NCBI RefSeq assembly: GCF_006543045.1 | Contig: NZ_RBZW01000004.1 | Coordinates: forward strand, 1 to 39,634 | Origin: Salinadaptatus halalkaliphilus | Lineage (GTDB): Archaea > Halobacteriota > Halobacteria > Halobacteriales > Natrialbaceae | Reading direction: 5' to 3' | DNA length: 39,634 nucleotides | Part shown: in pieces, positions 29,450-38,128 of the stretch | Layout: the number at the start of each line of letters is the position of its first letter | How positions within the stretch are numbered: position 1 is the first letter of the stretch | Program-made: the position numbers and the translations under genes | The notes under the pieces: generated by a model | Told to the model about the DNA's origin: nothing | Databases searched by the model: none | What the model saw: only the letters and a program-made list of their open reading frames with translations

Positions 29450-31672
29450 CTACCGCTGCAATTCGTCGTCGATGGCAAATTCGAACCGCGCGCCGCCAGC
29501 GTCGCTATCGGTGAGGACGACCGTCCAGCCGTGTGCCGTAGCGATCTGTTCGACGATCGCCAGCCCGAATCCGGTTCCGTCGTCGGCGGTCGTAAAGCCG
29601 CGATCGAACACCTGCTTCCGGTCGTCTTCGACGATACCGGGACCGTCGTCTTCGACGAAGAAGCCGTCCGCGAAATCGAGCGGACCGACGCGAACGGTGA
29701 CATCGTCGCCGGCGTGTTCGAGGGCGTTTCGAAACAGGTTCGAGAGCATCTCTCGAAGGCGGTCGGGGTCTGCTTCTATCGACGCCTCGTCGACTATCAG
29801 GTCGGCGTCGGCCGTCTCGAGTTGGTCCCAGGCGACTCGCGTCGTCGTCTCGAGAGAAATCTCTTCGGCCGACAACACCAGCTGTCCCTGTTCCGCCATC
29901 GTCAGCAGATCGTCGATCAGCGTCCGCATACGCTCGACGATGGCCCCGATTTCGTCACATTGTCGTTGGACCGAGTCGACGTCGACGGCGCCGTCTGCCC
30001 GGTCGGCGGACAGCCGGAACTGCTCGAGTTCAGCCTCGAGCAACGTCAACGGGTTGCGAAGGTCGTGGGCGACAGTCTGTCCGTACTGTTTGAGCCGTTC
30101 GTTCTGGTTCTCGAGGTCGCGTTCGTAGGCTTTGAGCTTCGTGATGTCACGGTTGATTGCCACGAATCCCTCGATCGTCCCGCCGTCGGTGATCGGCGCG
30201 ATCGTCTGATCGACCACGTACTCGCTGCCGTCCTGTCGTTCGTTGACGACTTCCCCGTGCCAGACATCGCCCTCGAGGATCGTTTCCCAGAGCTCCTGGT
30301 AGAAGGCGGGGTCGTGTTCGCCGGAGTTGAGCAGCGCCGGCGTTCGACCGACGGCTTCGGCTGCGGAATAGCCGCTGGTCGCTTCGAACGCCTCGTTGAC
30401 GTATTCGATCGTCCCGTCGGTGTCCGTAATCATGACGCCGTGGCCGGCGTGTCTGACCGCACTTCGAAACCGCTCGAGTTCCTGCTGGCGCTCTTTCCGA
30501 TCGGTGATGTCGCGGTTGATGGCGACGAAGCCCTCAATGGCTCCCGCGTCGTCGGTGATCGGGGCGATCGTCTGGTCGATAACGTACTGGCTCCCGTCGC
30601 GTCGTTCGTTGTGTACCTCGCCTTGCCAGATCTCGCCGTCGCGGATCGTTCCCCAGAGGTCCTGGTAGAACGCGCGGTCGTGGGTGCCGGATTTGAGCAG
30701 CGCCGGCGTCTCACCGATCGCCTCCGTCGCACTGTACCCGGTGATCTCCTCGAAGGCCGGATTGACGTATTCGATCGTTCCGTCGGTGCCAGTGATCAAG
30801 ACGGCGTGACCGGCGTGCTCGACGGCTTGCTCGAACCGTCGCCGTTCGCGCTCTCGCTTTTTTCGGTCGGTGATATCGCGATTGATCGCGATGAACCCCT
30901 CGATAGTTCCCGCCTCGTCGGTGATCGGGGCGATCGTCTGGTCGATAACGTACTGGCTGCCGTCGGGTCGTTCGTTGTGGACTTCCCCCGTCCAGACGTC
31001 GCCCTCGAGTATCGTCTCCCAGAGGTCCCGATAAAACGCCCGGTCGTGTTCACCGGAGCCAAGCAGCGCCGGCGTCGCGCCGAGGAGCTCGTCACGGTCG
31101 TAGCCCGACAGCGTCGTCATCGTCGCATTCGCATCGACGATCGTCCCCTCTCGATCGGTGACCATCGTCGCGTGGCCGGCGTCTTCGAGTGCGACGTAGA
31201 GATTCTCGAGTTGCCGGCGCTGTCGGCGCAGGCCCACACAGCTTTCGACGCGCCTGGCGAGCAGTTCGTATCGCGTCTCGCCGGTATCCTTCTGGAGGTA
31301 GTCGGTAGCGCCCGTTCGAATCGCTTTCCTGGCAACCGCTTCCGATCCCTGCCCCGCAAACAACACGAACGGAATCGACGGATACCGCTCGGTCACCGTC
31401 TCGAGGAACTCGATCCCGTCCATCTCCGGCATCCGGTAACCGCTGACGATACAGTCGATGCTCTCGGTCTCGAGGCGCTCGAGTGCCTGGGACGGTGATG
31501 TCTCTGTACGCGTTTCAAAGCCGTATTCGCGCTCGAGGTAGTCGGCCACGAGCTCGAGGAACGATCCGTCGTCGTCGACCAGCAAGACGGTAACAGTCGC
31601 CGAGAAGAGCTGGTCGTCGACATCGGCAGCGATGGTCCCGTCGACCAGTTCAAACGAGGGAGTCGGCGTCAT
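29450..31672 (-). CDS. Receiver-PAS-PAS-PAS histidine kinase with a degenerate receiver
   Basis: A 740-aa protein. The receiver-like domain (~25-140) keeps the acidic pair (LLVDDDG) and Lys (YLQKDTG, K128), but the phosphoacceptor position is Gly78 (IVSGYRMPEMDG) and the Thr/Ser position is Ala106 (LFAGQGSE). Three PAS/PAC units (~160-275, 283-398, 406-520) are near copies, each with a Y-VIDQTIAPIT segment (Y-VVDQTIAPIT in the third) and FxAINRDIT; the similarity extends to DNA. HisKA has AHDLRNPLTLLE; the ATPase domain has LFRNALEHA, DDGPGI and GTGFGLAIVEQ. No membrane helices. It probably forwards signals by its own kinase without phospho-input at the receiver. Tail to tail with the other kinase. 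Confidence 0.9.
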   Translation of the reverse strand: MTPTPSFELVDGTIAADVDDQLFSATVTVLLVDDDGSFLELVADYLEREYGFETRTETSPSQALERLETESIDCIVSGYRMPEMDGIEFLETVTERYPSIPFVLFAGQGSEAVARKAIRTGATDYLQKDTGETRYELLARRVESCVGLRRQRRQLENLYVALEDAGHATMVTDREGTIVDANATMTTLSGYDRDELLGATPALLGSGEHDRAFYRDLWETILEGDVWTGEVHNERPDGSQYVIDQTIAPITDEAGTIEGFIAINRDITDRKKRERERRRFEQAVEHAGHAVLITGTDGTIEYVNPAFEEITGYSATEAIGETPALLKSGTHDRAFYQDLWGTIRDGEIWQGEVHNERRDGSQYVIDQTIAPITDDAGAIEGFVAINRDITDRKERQQELERFRSAVRHAGHGVMITDTDGTIEYVNEAFEATSGYSAAEAVGRTPALLNSGEHDPAFYQELWETILEGDVWHGEVVNERQDGSEYVVDQTIAPITDGGTIEGFVAINRDITKLKAYERDLENQNERLKQYGQTVAHDLRNPLTLLEAELEQFRLSADRADGAVDVDSVQRQCDEIGAIVERMRTLIDDLLTMAEQGQLVLSAEEISLETTTRVAWDQLETADADLIVDEASIEADPDRLREMLSNLFRNALEHAGDDVTVRVGPLDFADGFFVEDDGPGIVEDDRKQVFDRGFTTADDGTGFGLAIVEQIATAHGWTVVLTDSDAGGARFEFAIDDELQR

Positions 31673-31974
31673 CGTCGGCCCGTGTGGCCGTCACGCTCAC
31701 GAGCCGTCCTCGCGAACCGGTGGCGGGTGCTCGACGACGTACTGCCTGCCACCCGTGTGTGTCTCTCGATCATGCGTCGGTCACTCCGAGCGAACGTATA
31801 AATATGCATCGCTCCCCAATCCCGTCCGATCATCGGCGCTGGACACGTATGAAAACAACGGCCACCAGCCGGTGGGTTGGTGTTTTTGCCAGTGGCCACG
31901 ACAGCGCTGCTCGCACGATAGCCGTCCGGTAGGTATGTGATCGGGCTGCTCGTCGCGCCATCTCGAGCACAACG
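31673..31974. other. Intergenic region with a strong TATA-like element
   Basis: About 300 bp upstream of the receiver-PAS kinase. TATAAATA (about 31797-31804) reads as a TATA box in either direction; on the minus strand it would give a ~100-nt leader for the kinase. On the plus strand a 27-codon frame (31849-31932) follows at a fitting distance, but it has no protein features and runs towards the end of the opposite gene. No other gene was seen. Confidence 0.4.
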
Positions 31975-32400
31975 TTACGTGCGCTCTCGGGTGTCGGCCG
32001 TAAGCGCCGCGACGCAGATGATCGCTGTCGTCACGTGCATGCTCATCAGCCCGACGACACCGCCGGCGGTCGCGGCCGGATCGAACAGGAACAGGCCCAC
32101 GTTTGGACCGAACGAAAGCACGAGAACGGCCCCGGCGACGACGGTAAACGTTCGGTCGGGCCTCCCGGAGAGAGCGTCGACGATACGATAGACGACGACC
32201 GCGCCGATCACACCGACAGTCGTCCACAGCGTCACCGGGCCGAACTGGAAGTACTCGAGGGGGCCGACGAGTGCCGTCGCTCGGACCGCTGCCACGATAC
32301 CCCAATTGACCAACAACGAGCCGCCGACGGCGATCCCACCGCGCCTGAGCAGCGCTCGCAGCGGTCGTTTCGTCGGCGTTCGTTCGACCGGTGGCTCCAT
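31975..32400 (-). CDS. Four-helix membrane protein (DUF6069-like)
   Basis: A 141-aa protein with a basic N-terminus and four membrane helices: [60 protein letters not shown] and [20 protein letters not shown]. The arrangement with a conserved MHVTTAI helix and FGP before it fits the DUF6069 group of small membrane proteins; this is a pattern-level judgement. It diverges from truD. Function unknown. Confidence 0.7.
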   Translation of the reverse strand: MEPPVERTPTKRPLRALLRRGGIAVGGSLLVNWGIVAAVRATALVGPLEYFQFGPVTLWTTVGVIGAVVVYRIVDALSGRPDRTFTVVAGAVLVLSFGPNVGLFLFDPAATAGGVVGLMSMHVTTAIICVAALTADTRERT

Positions 32401-32561
32401 TGCGTTGTGACCCTCGATATCGGTATTTCACGACAGAACGGCCTAATAGTTCGTGTCGGGGCGGAAGTCTGCGTTCGATCGAGCGTGGGCCAAGTGCGTG
32501 GCTCGCTCGAGCGCGAGAACGAACCGATTTACCGCCAGCACCCGAATCGCCACCAACGAGC

Positions 32562-33935
32562 ATGCGCCCGGCACATCCCACAGAGCAGACCGTCGGTATG
32601 GAGTACTACGTCAGCGAGACCGATGGCGTCGGCGGCTCGCTTCGCGCCGACAACGATTACTTTCGCGTGCGCGAGCGCGAGCGTTTTTCGACCGAACCCG
32701 TCGACGCCTCGACGGACGCTTATCCCCACCTCGTCTTCCGGGCGACGCTTGCGGGCTGGGATACGAACGATTTCGCCGGTCGTCTGTCCGATGCGCTCGG
32801 CATCTCCCGCGAGCGCGTCAACTGGGCCGGGACAAAAGACAAGTACGCCGTGACGACTCAGCTGTTTTCGGTCTACGGCGCCGATCCCGAGGATCTCCCC
32901 GCGATCGACGGTGCCGAGATCGAAGTCGTCGGCCGCGCCGGTCGCAACCTCGAGTTCGGCGATCTGGCGGGCAACGAGTTCGAACTGGTCGTGAGCGAGC
33001 CCGATCGGCCCGACGCTGCGGGGTCGATCACCGCGGAACTCGCTCGGTTCGGCGGGCTCGAAGACGACTCCGAGAGTCGCGTCGACGACGCGGGAACGGC
33101 GACGGCAACGGTCGGCGTCCCCAACTACTTCGGCCAGCAACGCTTCGGGAGTCGCCGTCCGGTCACCCACACGGTCGGCCTCGAGATCGTCCGTGGCGAC
33201 TGGGCGGGCGCGGTCATGGCCTACCTGGGGAATCCGACCGACGCCGAACCGGCGGGTACCCAGGAGGCCAGGGCCTTCGTCGAGGAAACCCGCGACTGGC
33301 AGGCCGCGCTCGAGCGCTTCCCCTATCGGCTCGGCTACGAGCGCTCGCTCCTACACGAGCTGGCCGACCGCGACGGCGAGCCCGGCCCCGACGCGTTCCG
33401 TGCCGCCCTCGAGCGACTCCCCTCGAATCTCCAGCGGCTGTTCGTCCACGCGGCGCAGTCCTACGCGTTCAATCTGATCCTGAGCGAGCGACTCGAACGC
33501 GGGTTACCGTTCGATCGCCCCGTCGCCGGCGACGTCGCCTGTTTCGCCGATACCGACGCACCCGCAGGGATCGAACTCCCCGATACCGACCGTCTCCAAC
33601 GCGTCGACCAGCGCCGCGTCGACTCGGTGACGCGTCACTGCGAACGCGGTCGCGCCTTCGTGACCGCACCGCTGGTCGGTACCGACACCGAACTCGCCGA
33701 CGGCGAGCAAGGCGAGATCGAGCGTGCAGTTCTCGAACGCCTCGACCTCGAGCCGAGCGACTTCGATCTCCCGGGTGAGTTTCACTCGAGTGGCACCCGA
33801 CGAGCGATCCTCGTGCGGACGACACTCGCGGTCGAGCAGGCGCCGCTTACGCTGTCGTTTGCGCTCCCGAAAGGCTCGTACGCGACGGCGGTCGCTCGAG
33901 AGTACCTGAAAGTGGATCCGATCGATCTCGGGTAG
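32562..33935 (+). CDS. truD: tRNA pseudouridine(13) synthase TruD
   Basis: A 457-aa protein with the TruD catalytic motif [20 protein letters not shown] (nucleophilic Asp) and the family's second conserved motif [21 protein letters not shown]; the TRUD insertion domain lies between them and the C-terminal [16 protein letters not shown]. It isomerises U13 of certain tRNAs. ATG 32562 precedes [16 protein letters not shown]; a second in-frame ATG (MEYYVSE) lies 12 codons on and could be the true start. It converges on the ribosomal gene at 33997. Confidence 0.94.
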   Translation: MRPAHPTEQTVGMEYYVSETDGVGGSLRADNDYFRVRERERFSTEPVDASTDAYPHLVFRATLAGWDTNDFAGRLSDALGISRERVNWAGTKDKYAVTTQLFSVYGADPEDLPAIDGAEIEVVGRAGRNLEFGDLAGNEFELVVSEPDRPDAAGSITAELARFGGLEDDSESRVDDAGTATATVGVPNYFGQQRFGSRRPVTHTVGLEIVRGDWAGAVMAYLGNPTDAEPAGTQEARAFVEETRDWQAALERFPYRLGYERSLLHELADRDGEPGPDAFRAALERLPSNLQRLFVHAAQSYAFNLILSERLERGLPFDRPVAGDVACFADTDAPAGIELPDTDRLQRVDQRRVDSVTRHCERGRAFVTAPLVGTDTELADGEQGEIERAVLERLDLEPSDFDLPGEFHSSGTRRAILVRTTLAVEQAPLTLSFALPKGSYATAVAREYLKVDPIDLG

Positions 33936-33996
33936 GTGACTGCCGGCGCTCGCGATAGGGCAGACGGGCAAAAAACGAGGCGTGTCGTCCGCGCAA

Positions 33997-34620
33997 TCAG
34001 TCGTCGCCGACGTCGACGGAGGTTGCTTCCTCTTCGGCGACTTCCTCGGGGTGGGCCTCGAGGGTCGTCTTCTGGATCTCGACGCGGCGAAGCGGGTAGA
34101 TCGTCTTGGCGTCGCCGTAGATCGCCGAGGAGAGTCGCCCCTCGACGACGCTGTCGATGAGCTCCTCGAAGGATCGCTCTTCGGCAGCTTCTTCGATCAT
34201 CTGGACCATCTGTTCGCGGATGGCCTTCTCCTGGCTCGCATCGGCCTTCTTGGTCGTGAAGGCGACGGGCTGGATCTGGACGCGGTAGTCGTCGGTCGTC
34301 AGGACCGTGACGTAGGCCTCGATCTTCGAGGCACCGCGGCGGACGAGCGATCGCAGGTAGTCCCGCGTCAGCGAGTGCTCGACGAACTCCGTGTACGCCG
34401 AGTCGCTGCCGACATCGTTGATCTTGAACGTCAGCTTGGTGTTGTTCTCGCTGGCGTTGTTGTTGAGTTCGCCGAGCGTGGTTTCGATGGTCCGTCCGTA
34501 GACCTTCTCCGGTTCGTCTGCGGGTGTCTCACCGAGTTCCTGGCGGTCGAACTGCTCGGGTGCCAGGACGGTGTACCACCGCTTCTCCTGTTTCGCGCGT
34601 GAAACTGATCGTTCACTCAT
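33997..34620 (-). CDS. rps3ae: 30S ribosomal protein S3Ae (eS1)
   Basis: A 207-aa protein matching archaeal S3Ae/eS1: MSERSVSRAKQEKRWYTVLA, PEQFDRQELGETPADEPEKV, YGRTIETTLGELNNNASENN, KLTFKINDVGSDSAYTEF and the DYLRSLVRRGASKIEAYVTV core, with an acidic haloarchaeal tail. It sits near the mRNA exit of the 30S subunit. ATG 34620 overlaps the end of pcc1 (stop 34613-34615), so it is translated from the rps15-recJ-pcc1-rps3ae operon. The longer frame to 34845 overlaps pcc1 and is rejected. Confidence 0.96.
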   Translation of the reverse strand: MSERSVSRAKQEKRWYTVLAPEQFDRQELGETPADEPEKVYGRTIETTLGELNNNASENNTKLTFKINDVGSDSAYTEFVEHSLTRDYLRSLVRRGASKIEAYVTVLTTDDYRVQIQPVAFTTKKADASQEKAIREQMVQMIEEAAEERSFEELIDSVVEGRLSSAIYGDAKTIYPLRRVEIQKTTLEAHPEEVAEEEATSVDVGDD

Positions 34621-34987
34621 TGTTGGTAGTGTTGTCGTCGGACGCTGCTCCCGCGTCCGCTGGGTGATCGGGTCGGTTCGGCTGGCTGGAGTGGTCGCAA
34701 CTGGTCGTTCCTGCGGTGTCCACAGGGATCGTCGCATCGGCCCGCGCCGTGGTATCGTCGGCTCGAGTTCGGCCGGCCGCCTCGAGGACATCGATCGCCA
34801 CCTCGAGGTTGACCACGTAGTCGTCGACCGTCGCCTGGAGTCCACTGGTCGTCTCGCGATCGATCGTCGTCACGACCGTACCGTCCTCGACGCGGGTCTC
34901 GATCTCGTCGGTATTGTCCGGCGCGATCGCGCTCGCGAGGTGGGTCGGCTCGTCGTGTGCCGTCCGAATCGTCGCGCGTCGACTCAT
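34613..34987 (-). CDS. pcc1: KEOPS complex subunit Pcc1 with a low-complexity C-terminal extension
   Basis: A 124-aa protein. The first ~75 residues are Pcc1: TIRTAHDEPTHLASAIAPDN and TTSGLQATVDDYVVNLEVAI, the L-x-ATVDDY-VNL signature. KEOPS makes the t6A modification of tRNAs that read ANN codons. The remaining ~50 residues (GRTRADDTTARADATIPVDT and after) are Thr/Asp/Ala-rich and not part of the domain. Its start overlaps the RecJ-like stop (ATGA, 34984-34987) and its stop overlaps the rps3ae start. Confidence 0.9.
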   Translation of the reverse strand: MSRRATIRTAHDEPTHLASAIAPDNTDEIETRVEDGTVVTTIDRETTSGLQATVDDYVVNLEVAIDVLEAAGRTRADDTTARADATIPVDTAGTTSCDHSSQPNRPDHPADAGAASDDNTTNNE

Positions 34988-36234
34988 CGGACCTCCCTCA
35001 CAATGTCGACGAGAGTCGATCGCTCGAGCTGGCCGTCGTAACGCAGGTAGCCCCGCGTCCGGCCGACATCGTAGTCGACGCCGGACCGATCGGTCAACGT
35101 CTCGAGTTCGCCTTCGAGCGCTCGAGCGATCTGCTCGAGTGCCGTCGCCGAGAGCGGGTCGCGCGTCGCGATCGCCGTCTCGCCGGCAGTGTGGGTGTCG
35201 GCCCCGGCGTCCGTCGCGTCGCCGGACGCGTCCTCGGCGGCCGCGTCGGCGACGACGAGTACCGTCGGCTCCGGCGAGCGGTAGGCGAGTGCGACGTCCG
35301 CGACGCCCTCGACCGGTCCGTCGTCGATGTCGAGGACGTAGAGGCCGTCGTACCGGCGGGTCGAGGCCGTCTCGAGCGCGTCGTGGGTGCGCGTGCCGTA
35401 GGTACGCCAGGCCTCAAGGGCGGGCTCGCGGGCCGCGTGGCCCATCGCGAGTGTCGCGCCCGTGCCCGGCTCGATTCGGGCCGTCGCCTCGAGGACATCG
35501 GCGTAGCCGCCGATCGTCTCGAAGGGCGACGCTGGCGTAGCGTCGGGTTTGAGCACCCGCTGGATCGCGTCGGCCGCGTGGGTACTCGCATCGTCGGCAC
35601 CAACGGCGTCGAGAGCGACCAGCGAGCCGATCGCCCGGTGGTCGTCCTCGGCGAGTGCAGCGGCGTCGGTATCGATCGACTCGAGTGCCTCGGCCGTCGC
35701 CTCGCGGTCGCCCGACCACGGCGCTCGCAGTCGCGTCGAGTGGGCGAGGCCGTCGATCGGATCGGCGGTCGGGACGGTGACGCCCGGTCGTCGCTCGAGC
35801 AGGTCGCGCTCGCGTGCGCTCTCGAGGAGCCACTCGCTCTCGCCAGCGCTCGGCTCGAGGCCGGCAGCGACGAGCCCGGCGAGTGCGAGGACGGGATCCG
35901 GCGTCGCCCCGAGTGCCTGTGCGAGATCGACCGCCTCGAGCGTCGCCGGGCGATCCGGGTCGTCGAGTCGGGTGGCGTCGCCGTCGATCGCACCGATGGC
36001 GAGCACCATGTCGTCTGGATCGTCGTCGGCCAGCGCCCCGCGGCGAGTGCGTTCGCCGACGGTTCGGCCGACGGTCACCTGAAACGGCGTCTCGCGCTCG
36101 GCGAGCGCCCGGGCGACGATGCCACTCGCGGCGAGGGCGTCGCCGTCCGCTCGCGACAGAATGCGAACGAAGCCGGCGCTCTCGACATCGGGGTGGCCTG
36201 CCGTCGCGGCAGCGGGACGACTCTCGGTGGACAT
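34984..36234 (-). CDS. RecJ-like DHH-family protein with degenerate catalytic motifs (GAN/Cdc45-like)
   Basis: A 416-aa protein in the position of the archaeal RecJ-like gene between rps15 and pcc1. The N-terminus VRILSRADGDALAASGIVAR corresponds to the DHH motif I region (HxDxDG in active enzymes), but the metal ligands are largely gone, and later motifs are likewise weak (MVLAIGAIDGD in place of an Asp-rich strand). The C-terminal DHHA1-like part (TLAMGHAAREPALEAWRTYG, YDVGRTRGYLRYDGQL) lacks the GGGHxxAAG glycine motif. Archaeal relatives include the GINS-associated nuclease and Cdc45-type replication proteins. A structural replisome role is inferred rather than nuclease activity. Confidence 0.8.
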   Translation of the reverse strand: MSTESRPAAATAGHPDVESAGFVRILSRADGDALAASGIVARALAERETPFQVTVGRTVGERTRRGALADDDPDDMVLAIGAIDGDATRLDDPDRPATLEAVDLAQALGATPDPVLALAGLVAAGLEPSAGESEWLLESARERDLLERRPGVTVPTADPIDGLAHSTRLRAPWSGDREATAEALESIDTDAAALAEDDHRAIGSLVALDAVGADDASTHAADAIQRVLKPDATPASPFETIGGYADVLEATARIEPGTGATLAMGHAAREPALEAWRTYGTRTHDALETASTRRYDGLYVLDIDDGPVEGVADVALAYRSPEPTVLVVADAAAEDASGDATDAGADTHTAGETAIATRDPLSATALEQIARALEGELETLTDRSGVDYDVGRTRGYLRYDGQLERSTLVDIVREVR

Positions 36235-36244
36235 GTGGAGTCAG

Positions 36245-36712
36245 TTACTCGTCGACGATCTCGAGTGCGACTTCGTACTCGTAGGTGAAATCCGGCTCGA
36301 GCTCGTCACCGCGGTAGTAGTCGACGAGTCGGCGAACTTTCGCCTCCGTGTTCTGCAGGGCGCGCTTGTTCTGGGCGTCCTGTGGGTGCTGTTGCATGTG
36401 CTTGCGCAGGCCCACGGCTCGCTCCAGCAGGTTGTAGAGGTCCTCGGGAACGTCGGACTTGGCGTCGTTTTCCTCGAGGATCTCCGTGATCTTCTTGCCC
36501 GTCGCCAGCTTGACGTCGGGGATCGGCGTGCCCGTGACGCCCTCGTCACGCAGCTTGATGCCGATCTGGCTTGGCTCGTGACCCTGCTCTGCCAGTTCGA
36601 CGACCCGCGACTCGATGTCGTCGGGGTCGACGTCGCTCCACTCCGGTGGTTCGTCTGCCGCCGGCTTGTCCGATCCGGACGAGCCGCGACGGCGTGTATG
36701 CATTCGTGCCAT
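36245..36712 (-). CDS. rps15: 30S ribosomal protein S15
   Basis: A 155-aa archaeal/eukaryotic-type S15: MARMHTRRRGSSGSDKPAAD, PPEWSDVDPDDIESRVVELA, GHEPSQIGIKLRDEGVTGTP, then the S15 core ERAVGLRKHMQQHPQDAQNK and TEAKVRRLVDYYRGDELEPD. ATG 36712 gives the canonical MARMHTRRRG start; the longer open frame to 36853 is not conserved. It is the first gene of the cluster, 10 bp ahead of the RecJ-like gene on the same strand. Confidence 0.97.
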   Translation of the reverse strand: MARMHTRRRGSSGSDKPAADEPPEWSDVDPDDIESRVVELAEQGHEPSQIGIKLRDEGVTGTPIPDVKLATGKKITEILEENDAKSDVPEDLYNLLERAVGLRKHMQQHPQDAQNKRALQNTEAKVRRLVDYYRGDELEPDFTYEYEVALEIVDE

Positions 36713-36970
36713 TGTCGAGGATAGGAACCGCACTGACCGCGACAGTCCTGTGAGAGTCCACGACGGACTCCCGATGCACTTCCGCAATCCCAAGCCACCC
36801 TGAATAGTGGATGGCACAGTCAGATTTGCGGCCGTGCGCTTCCCATCGGTCATCTGGTGAGCGTGGACTAAAACGTTGCGTCACAGACTCGCGTTCTCGA
36901 AGACAGATTCACGATCTCGAGCAGATACTCACGTCCTCGAGTCGACGAACGGATTCGGATGGTGGTCCAA

Positions 36971-37115
36971 CACTCCCGAAAGCCCCCGAGCGCTCGACCG
37001 GTTGCGACTCGCTGTCGTTCGAAAGATCTTCGATCTTTCGTGATGACGAAACGTCGAAGACGGCGAGGAGCGAAGCGAGCCCCTCGAGCGGAGCCGGCAG
37101 GGGCTTTCGGGAGTG
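36971..37115. repeat. 145-bp element with 16-bp perfect inverted ends
   Basis: CACTCCCGAAAGCCCC (36971-36986) pairs perfectly with GGGGCTTTCGGGAGTG (37100-37115). Inside is GAAAGATC/GATCTTTC (37021-37039) and repetitive GGAGCGAAGCGAGCCC. No clear target duplication flanks it and no ORF in it looks real. It lies in the 512-bp gap between rps15 and the DUF5789-like gene. Confidence 0.7.
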
Positions 37116-37224
37116 GTAGATCCGCTAGCGCAGTCGTCGATTTCCTCACGAGAGAGCGTCATTCACCGCAGTTGATAGACCCACAGACGTTTGTAAGTCG
37201 CTGGTGTATAGCTCACGATCGACG

Positions 37225-37551
37225 ATGACAGACTCAAACAGCGTGCCGCGTCGAGAACTCGGTGTCGAATTCGGTGAGCTCGCGGGCCAGATCGAGGACC
37301 ACTCGTATCCGAGTACGAGCGACGAACTCGTCGAGGAGTACGGCGACTACGTCCTCGAGTTGCCAAACGGGACGGAGTCGGTTCGGGACATCCTCGAGCC
37401 CGCCTCGAGCGACACCTACGAGTCGCCGGGCGAGGCACGGCAGGCGCTGTTCAACATGGTTGACAGCCGAGCGATCGGGCGGCGGTACTACTCCGATCGC
37501 ACGCCGCCCGCCCTCGGTGAGCGACGGGAAGACCAACAACTCTCCTTCTGA
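37225..37551 (+). CDS. DUF5789-like small haloarchaeal protein
   Basis: A 108-aa acidic protein: MTDSNSVPRRELGVEFGELA, SYPSTSDELVEEYGDYVLEL, PNGTESVRDILEPASSDTYE, then ARQALFNMVDSRAIGRRYYS and DRTPPALGE. The YPSTxDELxxEYGDYxLELPNGTE block and xFNMVxSxAxGR-x-YSDR end are those of the DUF5789 family. No catalytic motif or membrane segment. ATG 37225 is chosen over 37204, which adds seven unrelated residues. Function unknown. Confidence 0.82.
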   Translation: MTDSNSVPRRELGVEFGELAGQIEDHSYPSTSDELVEEYGDYVLELPNGTESVRDILEPASSDTYESPGEARQALFNMVDSRAIGRRYYSDRTPPALGERREDQQLSF

Positions 37552-37602
37552 GACGGTGCCGTGGGGCCTCGAGTCGGGACGCGACTCGGTTCACCCGATC
37601 AC

Positions 37603-37746
37603 CTAAAACGAGTTGGCCTCGAGTTGGCTGACCCGACAGCCACAGGGCTGGGCGTAGTGGTCGTGCGGGCCGGTGGAGGTCACGCCGACCATCGGTCTGC
37701 CACACGTCGGGCAGTACGCCGGCGGCTCCGGTTCGTCGTCGGTCAT
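37603..37746 (-). CDS. 47-aa CPxCG-type zinc-finger protein
   Basis: MTDDEPEPPAYCPTCGRPMV, followed by HDHYAQPCGCRVSQLEAN and stop at 37603. Two Cys pairs (CPTC and CGC) plus nearby His residues make a compact zinc site. Such tiny zinc-finger proteins are abundant in haloarchaea. A TATA-like GATATAAAC on the minus strand (about 37799-37807) lies about 55 bp before the ATG. Partner or function unknown. Confidence 0.7.
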   Translation of the reverse strand: MTDDEPEPPAYCPTCGRPMVGVTSTGPHDHYAQPCGCRVSQLEANSF

Positions 37747-37800
37747 CGTGGCTGGCCTCCGTGGTGGGCTCGCTGGCGATGCGACTGGCTTGCGGGACGT

Positions 37801-37929
37801 TTATATCGCCCACTGAGTAACGTAATCATGGCTTCGAGCAGACCGCTTGGAAGCCACGTCTCGGGTGTCCTCGCACCCGGGGCATTTCAGCGCATGCCCC
37901 CTGCGTCCGATTGGATCAGTAGCTTCCAT
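37801..37929 (-). CDS. Possible 42-aa protein with a single CPGC motif
   Basis: Open frame MEATDPIGRRGHALKCPGCE, then DTRDVASKRSARSHDYVTQW and AI-stop. A TATA-like CTATAAGTTAG sits about 30 bp before the ATG on the minus strand. Only one Cys pair is present, so a zinc site would need His ligands or dimers. It could be non-coding. Confidence 0.3.
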   Translation of the reverse strand: MEATDPIGRRGHALKCPGCEDTRDVASKRSARSHDYVTQWAI

Positions 37930-38014
37930 CCGTTACGTGTCTGCATACTAACTTATAGCTACTGGATTGGCCGACTCGAGCGTGTGAGGGTCTTACGGGG
38001 CTCGCGTATTTCGA

Positions 38015-38030
38015 GGGGTTTATCTATCCG
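38015..38030 (+). promoter_or_regulatory. Promoter element of tRNA-Ala
   Basis: AGGGGTTTATCTATCC (about 38015-38030) gives a TATA-like TTTATCTA about 35 bp before the mature tRNA 5' end, the distance expected for an archaeal tRNA promoter. Confidence 0.4.
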
Positions 38031-38056
38031 CCCCGGGAACTGGAGGATGCACTCGA

Positions 38057-38128
38057 GGGCTCGTAGATCAGTGGTAGATCATCCCCCTGGCACGGGGAAG
38101 GCCCGGGGTTCAAATCCCCGCGAGTCCA
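38057..38128 (+). tRNA. tRNA-Ala (anticodon GGC)
   Basis: Full cloverleaf: acceptor GGGCTCG/CGAGTCC with a G3-U70 wobble (the alanine identity pair), D stem GATC/GATC, anticodon stem TCCCC/GGGGA with loop CTGGCAC (anticodon GGC), T arm CGGGG-TTCAAAT-CCCCG and discriminator A at 38128. No intron and no encoded CCA. It decodes GCC/GCU. The DNA directly downstream looks like an integrated element, and tRNA 3' ends are common integration targets. Confidence 0.97.

Noticed and set aside
29531-31498. A 655-codon plus-strand frame opposite the receiver-PAS kinase
   Set aside because: Repeats in it mirror the PAS repeats of the real minus-strand gene; no start context or independent motif.
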